Assembly (NCBI GenBank): GCA_023423235.1
Contig: JAFAFY010000049.1
Location: forward strand, 1 to 5,278
DNA from: Pseudomonadota bacterium
Lineage (GTDB): Bacteria; Pseudomonadota; Gammaproteobacteria; Xanthomonadales; Xanthomonadaceae
Direction of reading: 5' to 3'
DNA length: 5,278 nucleotides
Below, in pieces: positions 1-5,278 of the stretch; position 1 is the stretch's first letter, and each line of letters opens with the position of its first letter. A model generated the notes under the pieces. It saw only the letters and a program-made list of their open reading frames with translations. It was not told where the DNA came from and did not search any database. The translations under genes were made by a program, and so were the position numbers.

Positions 1-99
1 GCACATCCGTGTGCCGCGCCCTGCGGGCAGCCTGCGGCTGTGCAGCGGCGCTCCAGGCGCCGCTGTCGAACCCTGGGGTTCTCATCCCTCCGGTCGCAT
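1..99. other. Hairpin-rich non-coding stretch, possible repeat or structured RNA
   Basis: No supportable gene is seen here. The stretch consists almost entirely of short perfect inverted repeats. They are GCACA/TGTGC around TCCG (1-14), GCCC/GGGC around TGC (18-28), CAGCC/GGCTG around TGC (28-40), an 8-bp stem AGCGGCGC/GCGCCGCT with a 5-nt loop (44-51 and 57-64, extendable by one C-G pair), and GAACCC/GGGTTC (68-81). It lies directly before the symmetric terminator at 100-143. It could therefore be the 3' part of a structured RNA or a dispersed intergenic repeat, but neither is proven. An open frame runs through it and through the antisense of the tRNA; I treat that frame as chance. Confidence 0.4.
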
Positions 100-143
100 C
101 ATGAAAAAAGGCCCATGCCTGGCGGCACGGGCCTTTTTTCATG
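100..143 (-). terminator. Bidirectional intrinsic terminator after tRNA-Glu
   Basis: Perfect 15-bp inverted repeat: CATGAAAAAAGGCCC at 100-114 pairs with its exact complement at 129-143. Inside the 14-nt loop, TGCC (116-119) can pair with GGCA (124-127) over a TGGC tetraloop, so the stem is longer still. Because one arm carries A6 and the other T6, both strands read GC stem followed by a U tract. It lies 2 nt beyond the 3' end of the minus-strand tRNA and surely ends that transcript. It could equally stop a rightward transcript coming from the left edge. Confidence 0.9.
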
Positions 144-145
144 AT

Positions 146-221
146 TGGCGCTCCCTACGGGATTCGAACCCGTGTTTTAGCCTTGAGAGGGCCACGTCCT
201 AGGCCTCTAGACGAAGGGAGC
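146..221 (-). tRNA. tRNA-Glu, anticodon CTC
   Basis: A complete 76-nt tRNA read on the minus strand. The acceptor stem GCTCCCT (215-221) pairs with AGGGAGC (150-156), followed by discriminator G and an encoded CCA (146-148). The D-arm region TCGTCTAGAGGCCTAGGAC is typical of bacterial tRNA-Glu. The anticodon stem TGGCC/GGCTA contains one G-U pair and closes the loop CTCTCAA, so positions 34-36 (bases 185-187) are CTC, decoding GAG. The T arm is ACGGG-TTCGAAT-CCCGT. The variable loop is only 4 nt (AAAC), matching the missing base 47 of glutamate tRNAs. It charges glutamate for translation and, in most bacteria, also for haem synthesis via glutamyl-tRNA reductase; in that family the TTC isoacceptor is the commoner one. 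It is divergent from pcnB and ended by the terminator at 100-143. Confidence 0.96.
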
Positions 222-242
222 AGGGGGTTGCCGCTGGGCGGC

Positions 243-260
243 GCCGGTTGGACGACCGGC
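243..260 (-). other. Hairpin in the predicted 5' leader of tRNA-Glu
   Basis: GCCGGT (243-248) is the inverted complement of ACCGGC (255-260), with a 6-nt loop. If the minus-strand promoter at 292-300 is used, this hairpin falls inside the roughly 60-nt leader between the transcription start and the mature tRNA 5' end. It would be removed by RNase P. No role is claimed. Confidence 0.35.
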
Positions 261-268
261 TGCAGGCA

Positions 269-296
269 TCGTCAGGTGCGTGCAGCTTGCTAGTAT
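269..296 (+). promoter_or_regulatory. Predicted sigma-70 promoter of pcnB
   Basis: TCGTCA (269-274, 4 of 6 matches to TTGACA), a 16-nt spacer, then TAGTAT (291-296, 4 of 6 matches to TATAAT). A TG sits one base upstream of the -10 (288-289), giving an extended -10. The start point would be near 303. That leaves a leader of about 46 nt before the ATG at 349 and excludes the in-frame ATG codons at 280 and 301 as starts on this transcript. It shares the palindrome 287-301 with the opposite promoter. Confidence 0.45.
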
Positions 297-300
297 AGCA
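292..300 (-). promoter_or_regulatory. Predicted extended -10 promoter of tRNA-Glu
   Basis: The minus strand reads TGCTATACT from 300 down to 292: TATACT matches TATAAT in 5 of 6 positions and is preceded by TGn. No good -35 is seen at the expected distance (TGCTCC at 315-320 is poor), so the extended -10 would have to compensate. The predicted start near 285 gives a leader of about 64 nt before the tRNA. The element overlaps the pcnB -10 almost base for base on the other strand. Confidence 0.5.
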
Positions 301-348
301 ATGATATCGGCGCCGGAGCAGGTGCCTGACAGGAAAAATTTTCACTTG

Positions 349-1665
349 ATGCACGCCCCCGACCCGACCCTCCCGGTCGCTGCACTCCGCACGATCCCGC
401 GAGACCAGCATTCGATCTCCCGCAAGCAGATCAGCCCGAACGCGCTGCGCGTGCTCTACCGGCTGCACGAGGCGGGCCACGAGGCCTACCTGGTGGGCGG
501 CGCCGTCCGCGACCTGCTGGTGGGCCTGGCGCCGAAGGATTTCGACGTCGCGACCGACGCGACCCCCGAGCAGGTCAAGGCGCTGTTCCGCAACTGCCGC
601 CTGATCGGCCGCCGCTTCCGGCTGGCGCACGTGGTGTTCGGCCGCGAGATCATCGAGGTGGCGACCTTCCGCGCCAATGTCGACGACGGCAGCGGCGACC
701 GCGAGGTCCACGACGGCGGCCGCCTGCTGCGCGACAACGTCTACGGCACGATCGAGGACGACGCGGTGCGCCGCGACTTCACCGCCAATGCGCTGTACTA
801 CGCGATCTCCGATTTCTCGGTGCGCGACTACACCGGCGGTTTCGAGGACGTGCAGAACCGGGTGCTGCGCCTGATCGGCGACCCGGAAACCCGTTACCGC
901 GAGGACCCGGTGCGCATGCTGCGTGCGGTGCGCCTGGCGGCCAAGCTCGGCTTCCAGTTGGCGCCCGAGACCGCCGCGCCGATCCCCCGACTGGCGTCGC
1001 TGCTGGGCGAGGCCGCGCCCGCGCGGCTGTTCGAGGAATGCCTGAAGCTGTTCCTGTCCGGCAATGCGGTCGCCAGCTTCGAGGGGCTGGAGCGCCACGG
1101 CCTGCTGGCCGCGCTGTTCCCCGAGACCGCAGCCGCGCTGAAATCCAACCGCAGCGGCGCGCTGCGCGCGATGGTGATCGCCGGCCTGGCCTCCACCGAT
1201 GCGCGCGTGGCCGCCGACGAGCCGGTCTCGCCGGCCTTCCTGTTCGCGACACTGCTGTGGCCGGCGTACTGCCGCACGCTGATGAAGCTGCAGGCCGAAG
1301 GCGTGCAGCTGATCGATGCGCAGCGCCGCGCCGCCGACCGGGTCACCGTGCACCAGTTGGCGACGATCGCGCTGCCGCGCCGGTTCTCGCTGCCGATGCA
1401 GGAGATCTGGCTGCTGCAGGCGCGCTTCCCGCAGCGCCAGCGCAAGCGGGTCACGCGCACCCTGGCGCACCCGCGCTTTCGCGCCGCGTTCGATTTCCTT
1501 GTGCTGCGCGAAATCGCCTCGGACGAGCACGCGGCCGATGTCGCGTTCTGGAGCGAAGCCCAGCACGACCCCGACAACGCGATCGCGCAGCACCCGGCCG
1601 CCGATGACGACGAGGGCGGGCCCGCGCCGCGCCGCCGGCGCCGTCGTCGCCGTTCGGCCGCGTAA
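349..1665 (+). CDS. pcnB: Poly(A) polymerase I
   Basis: PcnB adds 3' poly(A) tails to RNAs in the cytoplasm, which in E. coli speeds their decay by the degradosome. The product is 438 residues, slightly shorter than E. coli PcnB. The head domain shows IPRDQHSISRKQIS (about 16-29), the class II nucleotidyltransferase signature LVGGAVRD (48-55) and the catalytic pair D64-F-D66. Next come CRLIGRRFRLAHVVFG, which separates bacterial poly(A) polymerases from CCA-adding enzymes, then VRRDFTANALYY and YREDPVRMLRAVRLAAKLGF. The C-terminus ends in a run of eight arginines, matching the basic RNA-binding tail of the family. The frame is open back to 280, but the family's N-terminus and the predicted promoter favour ATG 349. 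An AGGA (331-334) lies 14 nt before it, and an in-frame TTG at 346 is an alternative. It is followed after 12 nt by folK, probably in one transcript. Confidence 0.95.
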   Translation: MHAPDPTLPVAALRTIPRDQHSISRKQISPNALRVLYRLHEAGHEAYLVGGAVRDLLVGLAPKDFDVATDATPEQVKALFRNCRLIGRRFRLAHVVFGREIIEVATFRANVDDGSGDREVHDGGRLLRDNVYGTIEDDAVRRDFTANALYYAISDFSVRDYTGGFEDVQNRVLRLIGDPETRYREDPVRMLRAVRLAAKLGFQLAPETAAPIPRLASLLGEAAPARLFEECLKLFLSGNAVASFEGLERHGLLAALFPETAAALKSNRSGALRAMVIAGLASTDARVAADEPVSPAFLFATLLWPAYCRTLMKLQAEGVQLIDAQRRAADRVTVHQLATIALPRRFSLPMQEIWLLQARFPQRQRKRVTRTLAHPRFRAAFDFLVLREIASDEHAADVAFWSEAQHDPDNAIAQHPAADDDEGGPAPRRRRRRRRSAA

Positions 1666-1677
1666 GCGTCTCGCGCG

Positions 1678-2178
1678 ATGCGCGCACCGGTACGCGCCTT
1701 CGTCGGTCTGGGCGGCAACCTTGGCGATGCCGCGGCCACGCTGCGCGCCGCGGCGCAGGCGCTGGCCACGCTGCCCGGCACGCAGGGTTTCGTGCTTTCG
1801 TCGCTGTACCGCACCCCGGCCTGGGGGCGACGCGAGCAACCCGACTTCATCAACGCGGTCGCCGGATTCGACACGTCGCTGGCACCGCGCGCGTTGCTCG
1901 ACGCCTTGCTGGCGATCGAGCAGCAGTTCGGTCGCAGCCGCGCGGCCGATGCCGACGCGCGCTGGGGGCCGCGCACGCTGGACCTCGACCTGCTGCTGCA
2001 CGGCGACCGGATGATCGATGTCCCCGGGCTGCGCGTGCCGCACCCCTATCTGCATCAGCGCGCCTTCGTGCTGGTGCCGCTGCTGGAGATCGCGCCCGAG
2101 GTGGCGATTCCGGGACTTGGCAGCGCGCGCGATGCGCTGGCCGGCGTGGATCGCGCCGGCATCGAGGCACTACCGTAG
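1678..2178 (+). CDS. folK: 2-amino-4-hydroxy-6-hydroxymethyldihydropteridine pyrophosphokinase (HPPK)
   Basis: FolK transfers pyrophosphate from ATP to 6-hydroxymethyl-7,8-dihydropterin, the step before dihydropteroate synthase in folate synthesis. The 166-residue length fits the family (E. coli about 159). FVGLGGNLGD (8-17) is the usual N-terminal strand and loop. SSLYRTPAWG (41-50) and PDFINAV (55-61) follow. The HPPK signature RWGPRTLDLDLLL lies at 95-107, with D102 and D104 as the two magnesium-binding aspartates. VPHPYLHQRAFVLVPLLEIAPE is the conserved C-terminal block. It starts 12 nt after pcnB, an arrangement also known in E. coli, so the two are probably co-transcribed; no clear Shine-Dalgarno is visible. 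The next gene in relatives is normally panB, but here panC follows. Confidence 0.95.
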   Translation: MRAPVRAFVGLGGNLGDAAATLRAAAQALATLPGTQGFVLSSLYRTPAWGRREQPDFINAVAGFDTSLAPRALLDALLAIEQQFGRSRAADADARWGPRTLDLDLLLHGDRMIDVPGLRVPHPYLHQRAFVLVPLLEIAPEVAIPGLGSARDALAGVDRAGIEALP

Positions 2179-2190
2179 GTGCGAACGCGC

Positions 2191-2230
2191 GTGCCGCCAT
2201 CGCCGCGGCACCCTCAACCTCTTTCTTTCC
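2191..2230 (+). terminator. Stem-loop with pyrimidine-rich tail in the folK-panC gap
   Basis: GTGCCGC (2191-2197) pairs perfectly with GCGGCAC (2205-2211) over a 7-nt loop. It is followed, after CCTCAA, by the pyrimidine tract CCTCTTTCTTTCC (2218-2230). The T run is interrupted and set back from the stem, so it is at best a weak intrinsic terminator or attenuator. It occupies the spot where panB would be expected. No promoter-like sequence for panC is seen in the 66-nt gap. Confidence 0.35.
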
Positions 2231-2244
2231 GTGGACCGCCTGAA

Positions 2245-3114
2245 ATGATCGAAACCGTCGACGCGCTTCCCGTCCTGCGCGACCGCATCGCGCAGTGGAA
2301 GCACGAGGGCCTGCGCGTGGGCCTGGTGCCGACCATGGGCAACCTGCATGCCGGCCATTTCTCGCTGGTACAGGCGCTGCGCGAGCGCGTCGACCGGGTG
2401 GTCGCCAGCATCTTCGTCAACCCGACCCAGTTCGGGCCGAACGAGGATTTCGCGCGCTATCCGCGCACGCCGGACGCCGATGCCGACGGCCTACAGGCGG
2501 CGGGTTGCGACCTGCTGTGGATGCCGTCGGTCGAGGTGATGTATCCGCTGGGCCTGGCCGGGGCGGTGCAGGTGCGCGTGCCGGGCGTGACCGACATCCT
2601 CGATGGCGCGCACCGGCCGGGACACTTCGATGGTGTCGCCACCGTGGTCGCGCGCCTGTTCAACCAGGTGCAGCCCGATGTCGCCGCGTTCGGCCGCAAG
2701 GACTACCAGCAACTGGCGGTGATCGCGCATCTGGTGACCGACCTGGCGTTTCCGCTCGAACTGCTGCCGGTGGCGATCGCGCGCGACGCCGACGGCCTGG
2801 CGCTGAGTTCGCGCAACCAGTATCTCGACGCCGCGCAGCGCGCCGCTGCACCGGCGCTGTATCGCGCCCTGCAGGCGATGCGCGATGCGCTGCAGGCGGG
2901 CGCGGCGGTCAATGCGGTGGAGCAGGCCGCGCGCGAGGGGCTGCGCGCAGCGGGCTTCGATGTCGACTACGCCAGCGTGCGCGCGCCGACGCTGGCGCCG
3001 TTCGTGCCCGCGCCCGGCAGCGCAGGCGTGGCCCTGGTCGCGGCTCGCCTCGGTACCACGCGCCTGATCGACAACCTCGAATTCAGCCTGCCCGACGCCG
3101 CCGCTGCACGCTGA
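2245..3114 (+). CDS. panC: Pantothenate synthetase (pantoate--beta-alanine ligase)
   Basis: PanC condenses (R)-pantoate with beta-alanine using ATP, through a pantoyl-adenylate, to give pantothenate for coenzyme A. The product is 289 residues, normal for the family. VPTMGNLHAGH (28-38) holds the HIGH-like ATP motif H35-x-x-H38. FVNPTQF (57-63) binds pantoate with Q62. PGHFDGVATVVARLFN (125-140) and FGRKDYQQL (149-157) are core blocks. ARDADGLALSSRNQYL has the KMSKS-like S188-S189-R190-N191. ATG 2245 is chosen because MIETVDALPVLR matches family N-termini; the frame stays open to a GTG at 2179, but that extension is proline and arginine rich and looks non-coding. GGA at 2233-2235 is a plausible ribosome binding site. 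The upstream partner panB is missing, while panD follows 114 nt downstream behind a hairpin and its own promoter. Confidence 0.96.
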   Translation: MIETVDALPVLRDRIAQWKHEGLRVGLVPTMGNLHAGHFSLVQALRERVDRVVASIFVNPTQFGPNEDFARYPRTPDADADGLQAAGCDLLWMPSVEVMYPLGLAGAVQVRVPGVTDILDGAHRPGHFDGVATVVARLFNQVQPDVAAFGRKDYQQLAVIAHLVTDLAFPLELLPVAIARDADGLALSSRNQYLDAAQRAAAPALYRALQAMRDALQAGAAVNAVEQAAREGLRAAGFDVDYASVRAPTLAPFVPAPGSAGVALVAARLGTTRLIDNLEFSLPDAAAAR

Positions 3115-3138
3115 ATCCGGGCCGGATGCGGCCCGGGT
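3115..3138 (+). terminator. GC-rich hairpin directly after panC
   Basis: CCGGGCCG (3117-3124) pairs perfectly with CGGCCCGG (3129-3136) around the loop GATG. One T-G and one A-T pair can extend it to 10 bp. It begins at the base after the panC stop codon. There is no T tract behind it, so it may be a U-less terminator, an attenuator or a 3'-end stabiliser. It lies just before the predicted panD promoter, which suggests that panC and panD-pgi are partly separate units. Confidence 0.4.
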
Positions 3139-3143
3139 GCGTG

Positions 3144-3171
3144 TTGCGATGCGGAAGATCGACCCTATACT
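3144..3171 (+). promoter_or_regulatory. Predicted sigma-70 promoter of panD-pgi
   Basis: TTGCGA (3144-3149, 4 of 6 matches to TTGACA), a 16-nt spacer, then TATACT (3166-3171, 5 of 6 matches to TATAAT). The segment around TATACTTTTCGATT is locally AT-rich within very GC-rich DNA. The start would be near 3178, giving a leader of about 50 nt before panD. This would drive panD and the overlapping pgi independently of panC. Confidence 0.55.
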
Positions 3172-3228
3172 TTTCGATTCCTGCGGGACGCTTCCCGCCC
3201 CAGACCGCCGAGATCCGGCCGCGCCGCC

Positions 3229-3609
3229 ATGCAACTGACCCTGCTCAAAGCCAAGATCCACCGTGCGTCCGTGACCCACGCCGAACTGCATTACGAGGGC
3301 TCGTGCGCGATCGACGGCCGCCTCCTGGACATGTCCGGGATCCGCGAGTACGAGCGGATCGAGATCTACAACATCAACAACGGCAAGCGTTTCGCGACCT
3401 ATGCGATCCGCGCCGAGGCCGGCAGCGGCACCATTTCGGTCAACGGCGCCGCCGCGCACCAGGCCGATGTCGGTGACCTGGTGATCATCTGCGCCTACGG
3501 CGCGCTGGACGAGGCCGAGGTGGCTGGGTTCAAGCCGAAGCTGGTCTACGTGGACCGGCAGAACCGGATGACCCACACCAACGACAGCATTCCGGCGCAG
3601 GCCGCCTGA
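3229..3609 (+). CDS. panD: Aspartate 1-decarboxylase (pyruvoyl-dependent)
   Basis: PanD decarboxylates L-aspartate to beta-alanine, the second substrate of PanC. It is made as a proenzyme that cleaves itself between G24 and S25, turning the serine into the pyruvoyl cofactor. The product is 126 residues, the normal length. Cleavage site Y22-E-G24-S25-C is present, as are the family's key residues K9, H11, R54, T57, Y58 and N72 in the expected places (KAKIHRA, GKRFATYAI, SVNGAAAH). The C-terminus from about residue 110 is poorly conserved. The start is well fixed by MQLTLLKAKIHR. It is the free-standing form, not fused to another enzyme. Its TGA overlaps the pgi ATG in TGATG, so pgi translation is probably coupled to panD. 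A promoter is predicted at 3144-3171. Confidence 0.97.
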   Translation: MQLTLLKAKIHRASVTHAELHYEGSCAIDGRLLDMSGIREYERIEIYNINNGKRFATYAIRAEAGSGTISVNGAAAHQADVGDLVIICAYGALDEAEVAGFKPKLVYVDRQNRMTHTNDSIPAQAA

Positions 3610-5135
3610 TGTCGGCGGCGGCCCAGCGATTGACTTCCACGCTGGCGCCGCATGCCGCGCGCCTGTCCGATACGCGCATTGCCGCGCTGGTCGCGGCCGA
3701 TGCGAATCGCCCACAGGCCTATGCGCTGCGGGTCGGCGGGCTGTACGCCAGCTTTGCCCGTCAACGCTACGACGACGCGGCGCGGGATGCGTTGCTGCAA
3801 CTGGGCGCGGATGCGCAGCTGCCGCAGGCCCTGCGCGCCTTGTTCGACGGGCAGACGGTCAACACCTCCGAACAGCGTCCGGCGCTGCATGTCGCGCTGC
3901 GCTCGGCGCTCTCGGAGACCGCCATCGCCCGCGACGCGCATGCCCAGGCGCTTGCCGCGCGCGAACGCATGGCCGCCCTGGTCGCCGCGCTGGAAGCCTC
4001 GGACGTCACCGACATCGTCAACGTCGGCATCGGCGGCTCCGACCTCGGTCCGCGGCTGGTGGTCGATGCGCTGAAGGATTTCGGCACCGGGCGCTTCCGG
4101 GTGCATTTCCTCACCAATGTCGACGGCAGCGACGCGCAGCACATCCTCAAGGGCCTGGACCCGGCGCGCACCGCGGCGATCCTGGTCTCCAAGACCTTCG
4201 GCACCCAGGAAACCCTGCTCAACGGCGCGATCGTCCGCGACTGGCTGGGCGGCGGCGAGCGCCTGTATGCGGTCAGCGCCAACGTGCCCAAGGCCGAGGC
4301 CTTCGGCGTCGCGCCCGAGCGCGTACTGCCGATGTGGGACTGGGTCGGCGGCCGCTATTCGTTGTGGTCGTCGGTCGGATTCTCGATCGCGCTGGCGATC
4401 GGCATGGCCGGTTTCGAGGCGCTGCTCTCCGGTGCCGCCGACATCGATGCGCATGTGCTCGACGCGCCGCTGGCGGCCAACCTGCCGGTGCTGCACGCGC
4501 TGGCCGGGGTGTGGAACCGCAACGCGCTGGGCCTGGCCACGCACGCGGTGCTGCCCTACGACGAGCGCCTGGCGCTGCTGCCGGCCTATCTGCAGCAGCT
4601 GGTGATGGAGAGCCTGGGCAAGTCGGTGGCGCCGGACGGCACGCCCGCCGGGCTCGACACCGTGCCGGTGCTGTGGGGCGGGCCGGGCACCAATTCCCAG
4701 CACAGCTTCTTCCAGGCGCTGCACCAGGGCACCCAGACCGTGCCGGCCGATTTCATCGGCGTGGTCACGCCCGATCATCCCTACACCGAGAACCACGCCG
4801 CGTTGCTGTCGAACCTGCTGGCGCAGACCGAGGCGCTGGCGAACGGCTTTTCCGCCGAGGATCCGCAGAAGTCCTATCCCGGCAACCGGCCATCGACGCT
4901 GCTGCTGCTCGACCGCCTGACCCCGCGCTCGCTGGGCGCGCTGATCGCGCTCTACGAGCACAGCGTCTACGTGCAGTCGGTGCTGTGGGGCATCAACGCC
5001 TTCGACCAGTGGGGCGTCGAGCTGGGCAAGCGCATCGCCGGCGAGCTGCTGCCCGCGGTGCAGGGTGGTGACGTGGCCGTTGCCGACCCGGTGACGCGCG
5101 CGCTGCTGGACGAGATCCGCGCCCGCCGCGGCTGA
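3609..5135 (+). CDS. pgi: Glucose-6-phosphate isomerase
   Basis: Pgi interconverts glucose 6-phosphate and fructose 6-phosphate in glycolysis, gluconeogenesis and sugar-nucleotide supply. The product is 508 residues, about 40 fewer than E. coli Pgi, as I recall for Xanthomonas-type enzymes. The early block FDGQTVNTSEQRPALHVALR is typical. The sugar-phosphate loop GIGGSDLGP (140-148) and SKTFGTQETL bind phosphate. DWVGGRYSLWSSVG (244-257) fits the first family signature and AFDQWGVELGK (464-474) fits the second. The expected catalytic residues are E334 (VMESLG), H365 (NSQHSFF) and K474; the E-to-H spacing of 31 equals that of E. coli. The start codon overlaps the panD stop by one base. No clear terminator follows: the 84 nt to the convergent gene contain only small GC-rich inverted repeats (for example GCGGC/GCCGC at 5145-5157 and CAGCGC/GCGCTG at 5163-5191) without a T tract. 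Confidence 0.97.
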   Translation: MSAAAQRLTSTLAPHAARLSDTRIAALVAADANRPQAYALRVGGLYASFARQRYDDAARDALLQLGADAQLPQALRALFDGQTVNTSEQRPALHVALRSALSETAIARDAHAQALAARERMAALVAALEASDVTDIVNVGIGGSDLGPRLVVDALKDFGTGRFRVHFLTNVDGSDAQHILKGLDPARTAAILVSKTFGTQETLLNGAIVRDWLGGGERLYAVSANVPKAEAFGVAPERVLPMWDWVGGRYSLWSSVGFSIALAIGMAGFEALLSGAADIDAHVLDAPLAANLPVLHALAGVWNRNALGLATHAVLPYDERLALLPAYLQQLVMESLGKSVAPDGTPAGLDTVPVLWGGPGTNSQHSFFQALHQGTQTVPADFIGVVTPDHPYTENHAALLSNLLAQTEALANGFSAEDPQKSYPGNRPSTLLLLDRLTPRSLGALIALYEHSVYVQSVLWGINAFDQWGVELGKRIAGELLPAVQGGDVAVADPVTRALLDEIRARRG

Positions 5136-5219
5136 GGGTTGCCGGCGGCGTCGCCGCGGTTGCAGCGCCGATTCTCCGGCAGAAAGCGCTGTGCATTACG
5201 CGGGGTTGCGGCGCTGCGG

Positions 5220-5278
5220 CTAGACGCCATGCCGGCGCAGCGCCCAGTCGACGTGTTCGTCGACCAGTGCATCGCCCG
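5220..5278 (-). CDS. queG: C-terminal end of a convergent gene, probably epoxyqueuosine reductase
   Basis: Only the last 18 codons and a TAG stop (5220-5222) are in the window; the rest lies beyond the right edge. The minus strand reads GDALVDEHVDWALRRHGV. The pattern LVxEHVxWAL is what I recall as the usual C-terminus of QueG, the iron-sulfur and cobalamin enzyme that reduces epoxyqueuosine to queuosine in tRNA. The assignment rests on this short tail alone and could be wrong. The gene is convergent with pgi, with 84 nt between the stops. Confidence 0.5.
   Translation of the reverse strand, partial: GDALVDEHVDWALRRHGV

Noticed and set aside
71..99. T-arm-like sequence GGTTCTCATCCC, suggesting a second or broken tRNA
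   Set aside because: The loop differs from TTCGAAT at two positions, only three or four stem pairs form, and no matching acceptor, D or anticodon arm is present upstream.
11..202. 63-codon plus-strand frame at the left end
   Set aside because: It runs through hairpins, the terminator and the antisense strand of the tRNA gene. The tail LRDSNPCFSLERATS is the familiar mistranslation of an antisense tRNA.
199..2055. 618-codon open frame on the minus strand, antisense to pcnB and most of folK
   Set aside because: In very GC-rich DNA, long antisense frames arise because stop codons are rare. Its translation is low-complexity and rich in R, Q, A and G with no recognisable domain, while the plus strand encodes clear PcnB and FolK.
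2179..2244. N-terminal extension of panC from GTG 2179
   Set aside because: The extension is proline and arginine rich, includes the stem-loop, and lacks similarity to PanC N-termini. MIETVDALPVLR from ATG 2245 is the natural start.
2179..2244. Remnant of panB in the folK-panC gap
   Set aside because: I looked at the frames of this 66-nt gap and saw no PanB motif; it is too short to prove or exclude a tiny scar without aligned relatives.
2491..3714. 407-codon minus-strand frame opposite panC and panD
   Set aside because: It spans two real genes, their gap and a promoter, and shows no family motif; it is a compositional artefact.
3546..4961. 471-codon minus-strand open frame opposite pgi
   Set aside because: Composition is dominated by R, Q, G and A, with no motif. 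The plus strand holds both Pgi signatures and all catalytic residues, so this is a shadow frame.
5136..5219. Shared terminator between pgi and the convergent gene
   Set aside because: Only short GC-rich inverted repeats with alternative pairings are present, and neither strand has a T tract.

Overview
This window is ordinary, GC-rich (roughly 70% by eye) chromosomal DNA from a gammaproteobacterium. It most likely belongs to the Xanthomonadaceae/Lysobacteraceae (Lysobacter, Luteimonas, Xanthomonas or a relative). The placement rests on the protein sequences and on the gene order pcnB-folK-(panB)-panC-panD-pgi that I recall for that family. All real genes share the same GC-rich codon use, and I see no mobile element, CRISPR array or prophage.

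Layout. Bases 1-99 hold no gene but a dense run of small hairpins. Bases 100-143 form a strong symmetric intrinsic terminator. It ends a minus-strand tRNA-Glu with anticodon CTC (146-221, CCA encoded). Between this tRNA and the rightward genes, a 15-base palindrome (287-301) carries an extended -10 element on each strand, so it looks like one divergent promoter serving the tRNA (left) and pcnB (right). Then come, on the plus strand, pcnB (poly(A) polymerase I), folK (HPPK, folate synthesis), panC (pantothenate synthetase), panD (aspartate decarboxylase) and pgi (glucose-6-phosphate isomerase). pcnB and folK are 12 nt apart. panD and pgi overlap in TGATG. panD has a good sigma-70-type promoter of its own just after a GC-rich hairpin behind panC. 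At the right edge the last 18 codons of a convergent minus-strand gene are visible, probably queG.

How the genes fit together. PcnB adds 3' A tails that promote RNA decay. FolK makes HPPK product for folate. PanD makes beta-alanine, and PanC joins it to pantoate to give pantothenate for coenzyme A. Pgi links glycolysis and gluconeogenesis. The clearest anomaly is that panB (ketopantoate hydroxymethyltransferase), which normally sits between folK and panC, is absent: only 66 nt separate the two genes, and this gap holds a stem-loop. I found no new multi-gene system. The most useful leads are the missing panB, the symmetric promoter and the hairpin-rich left end.
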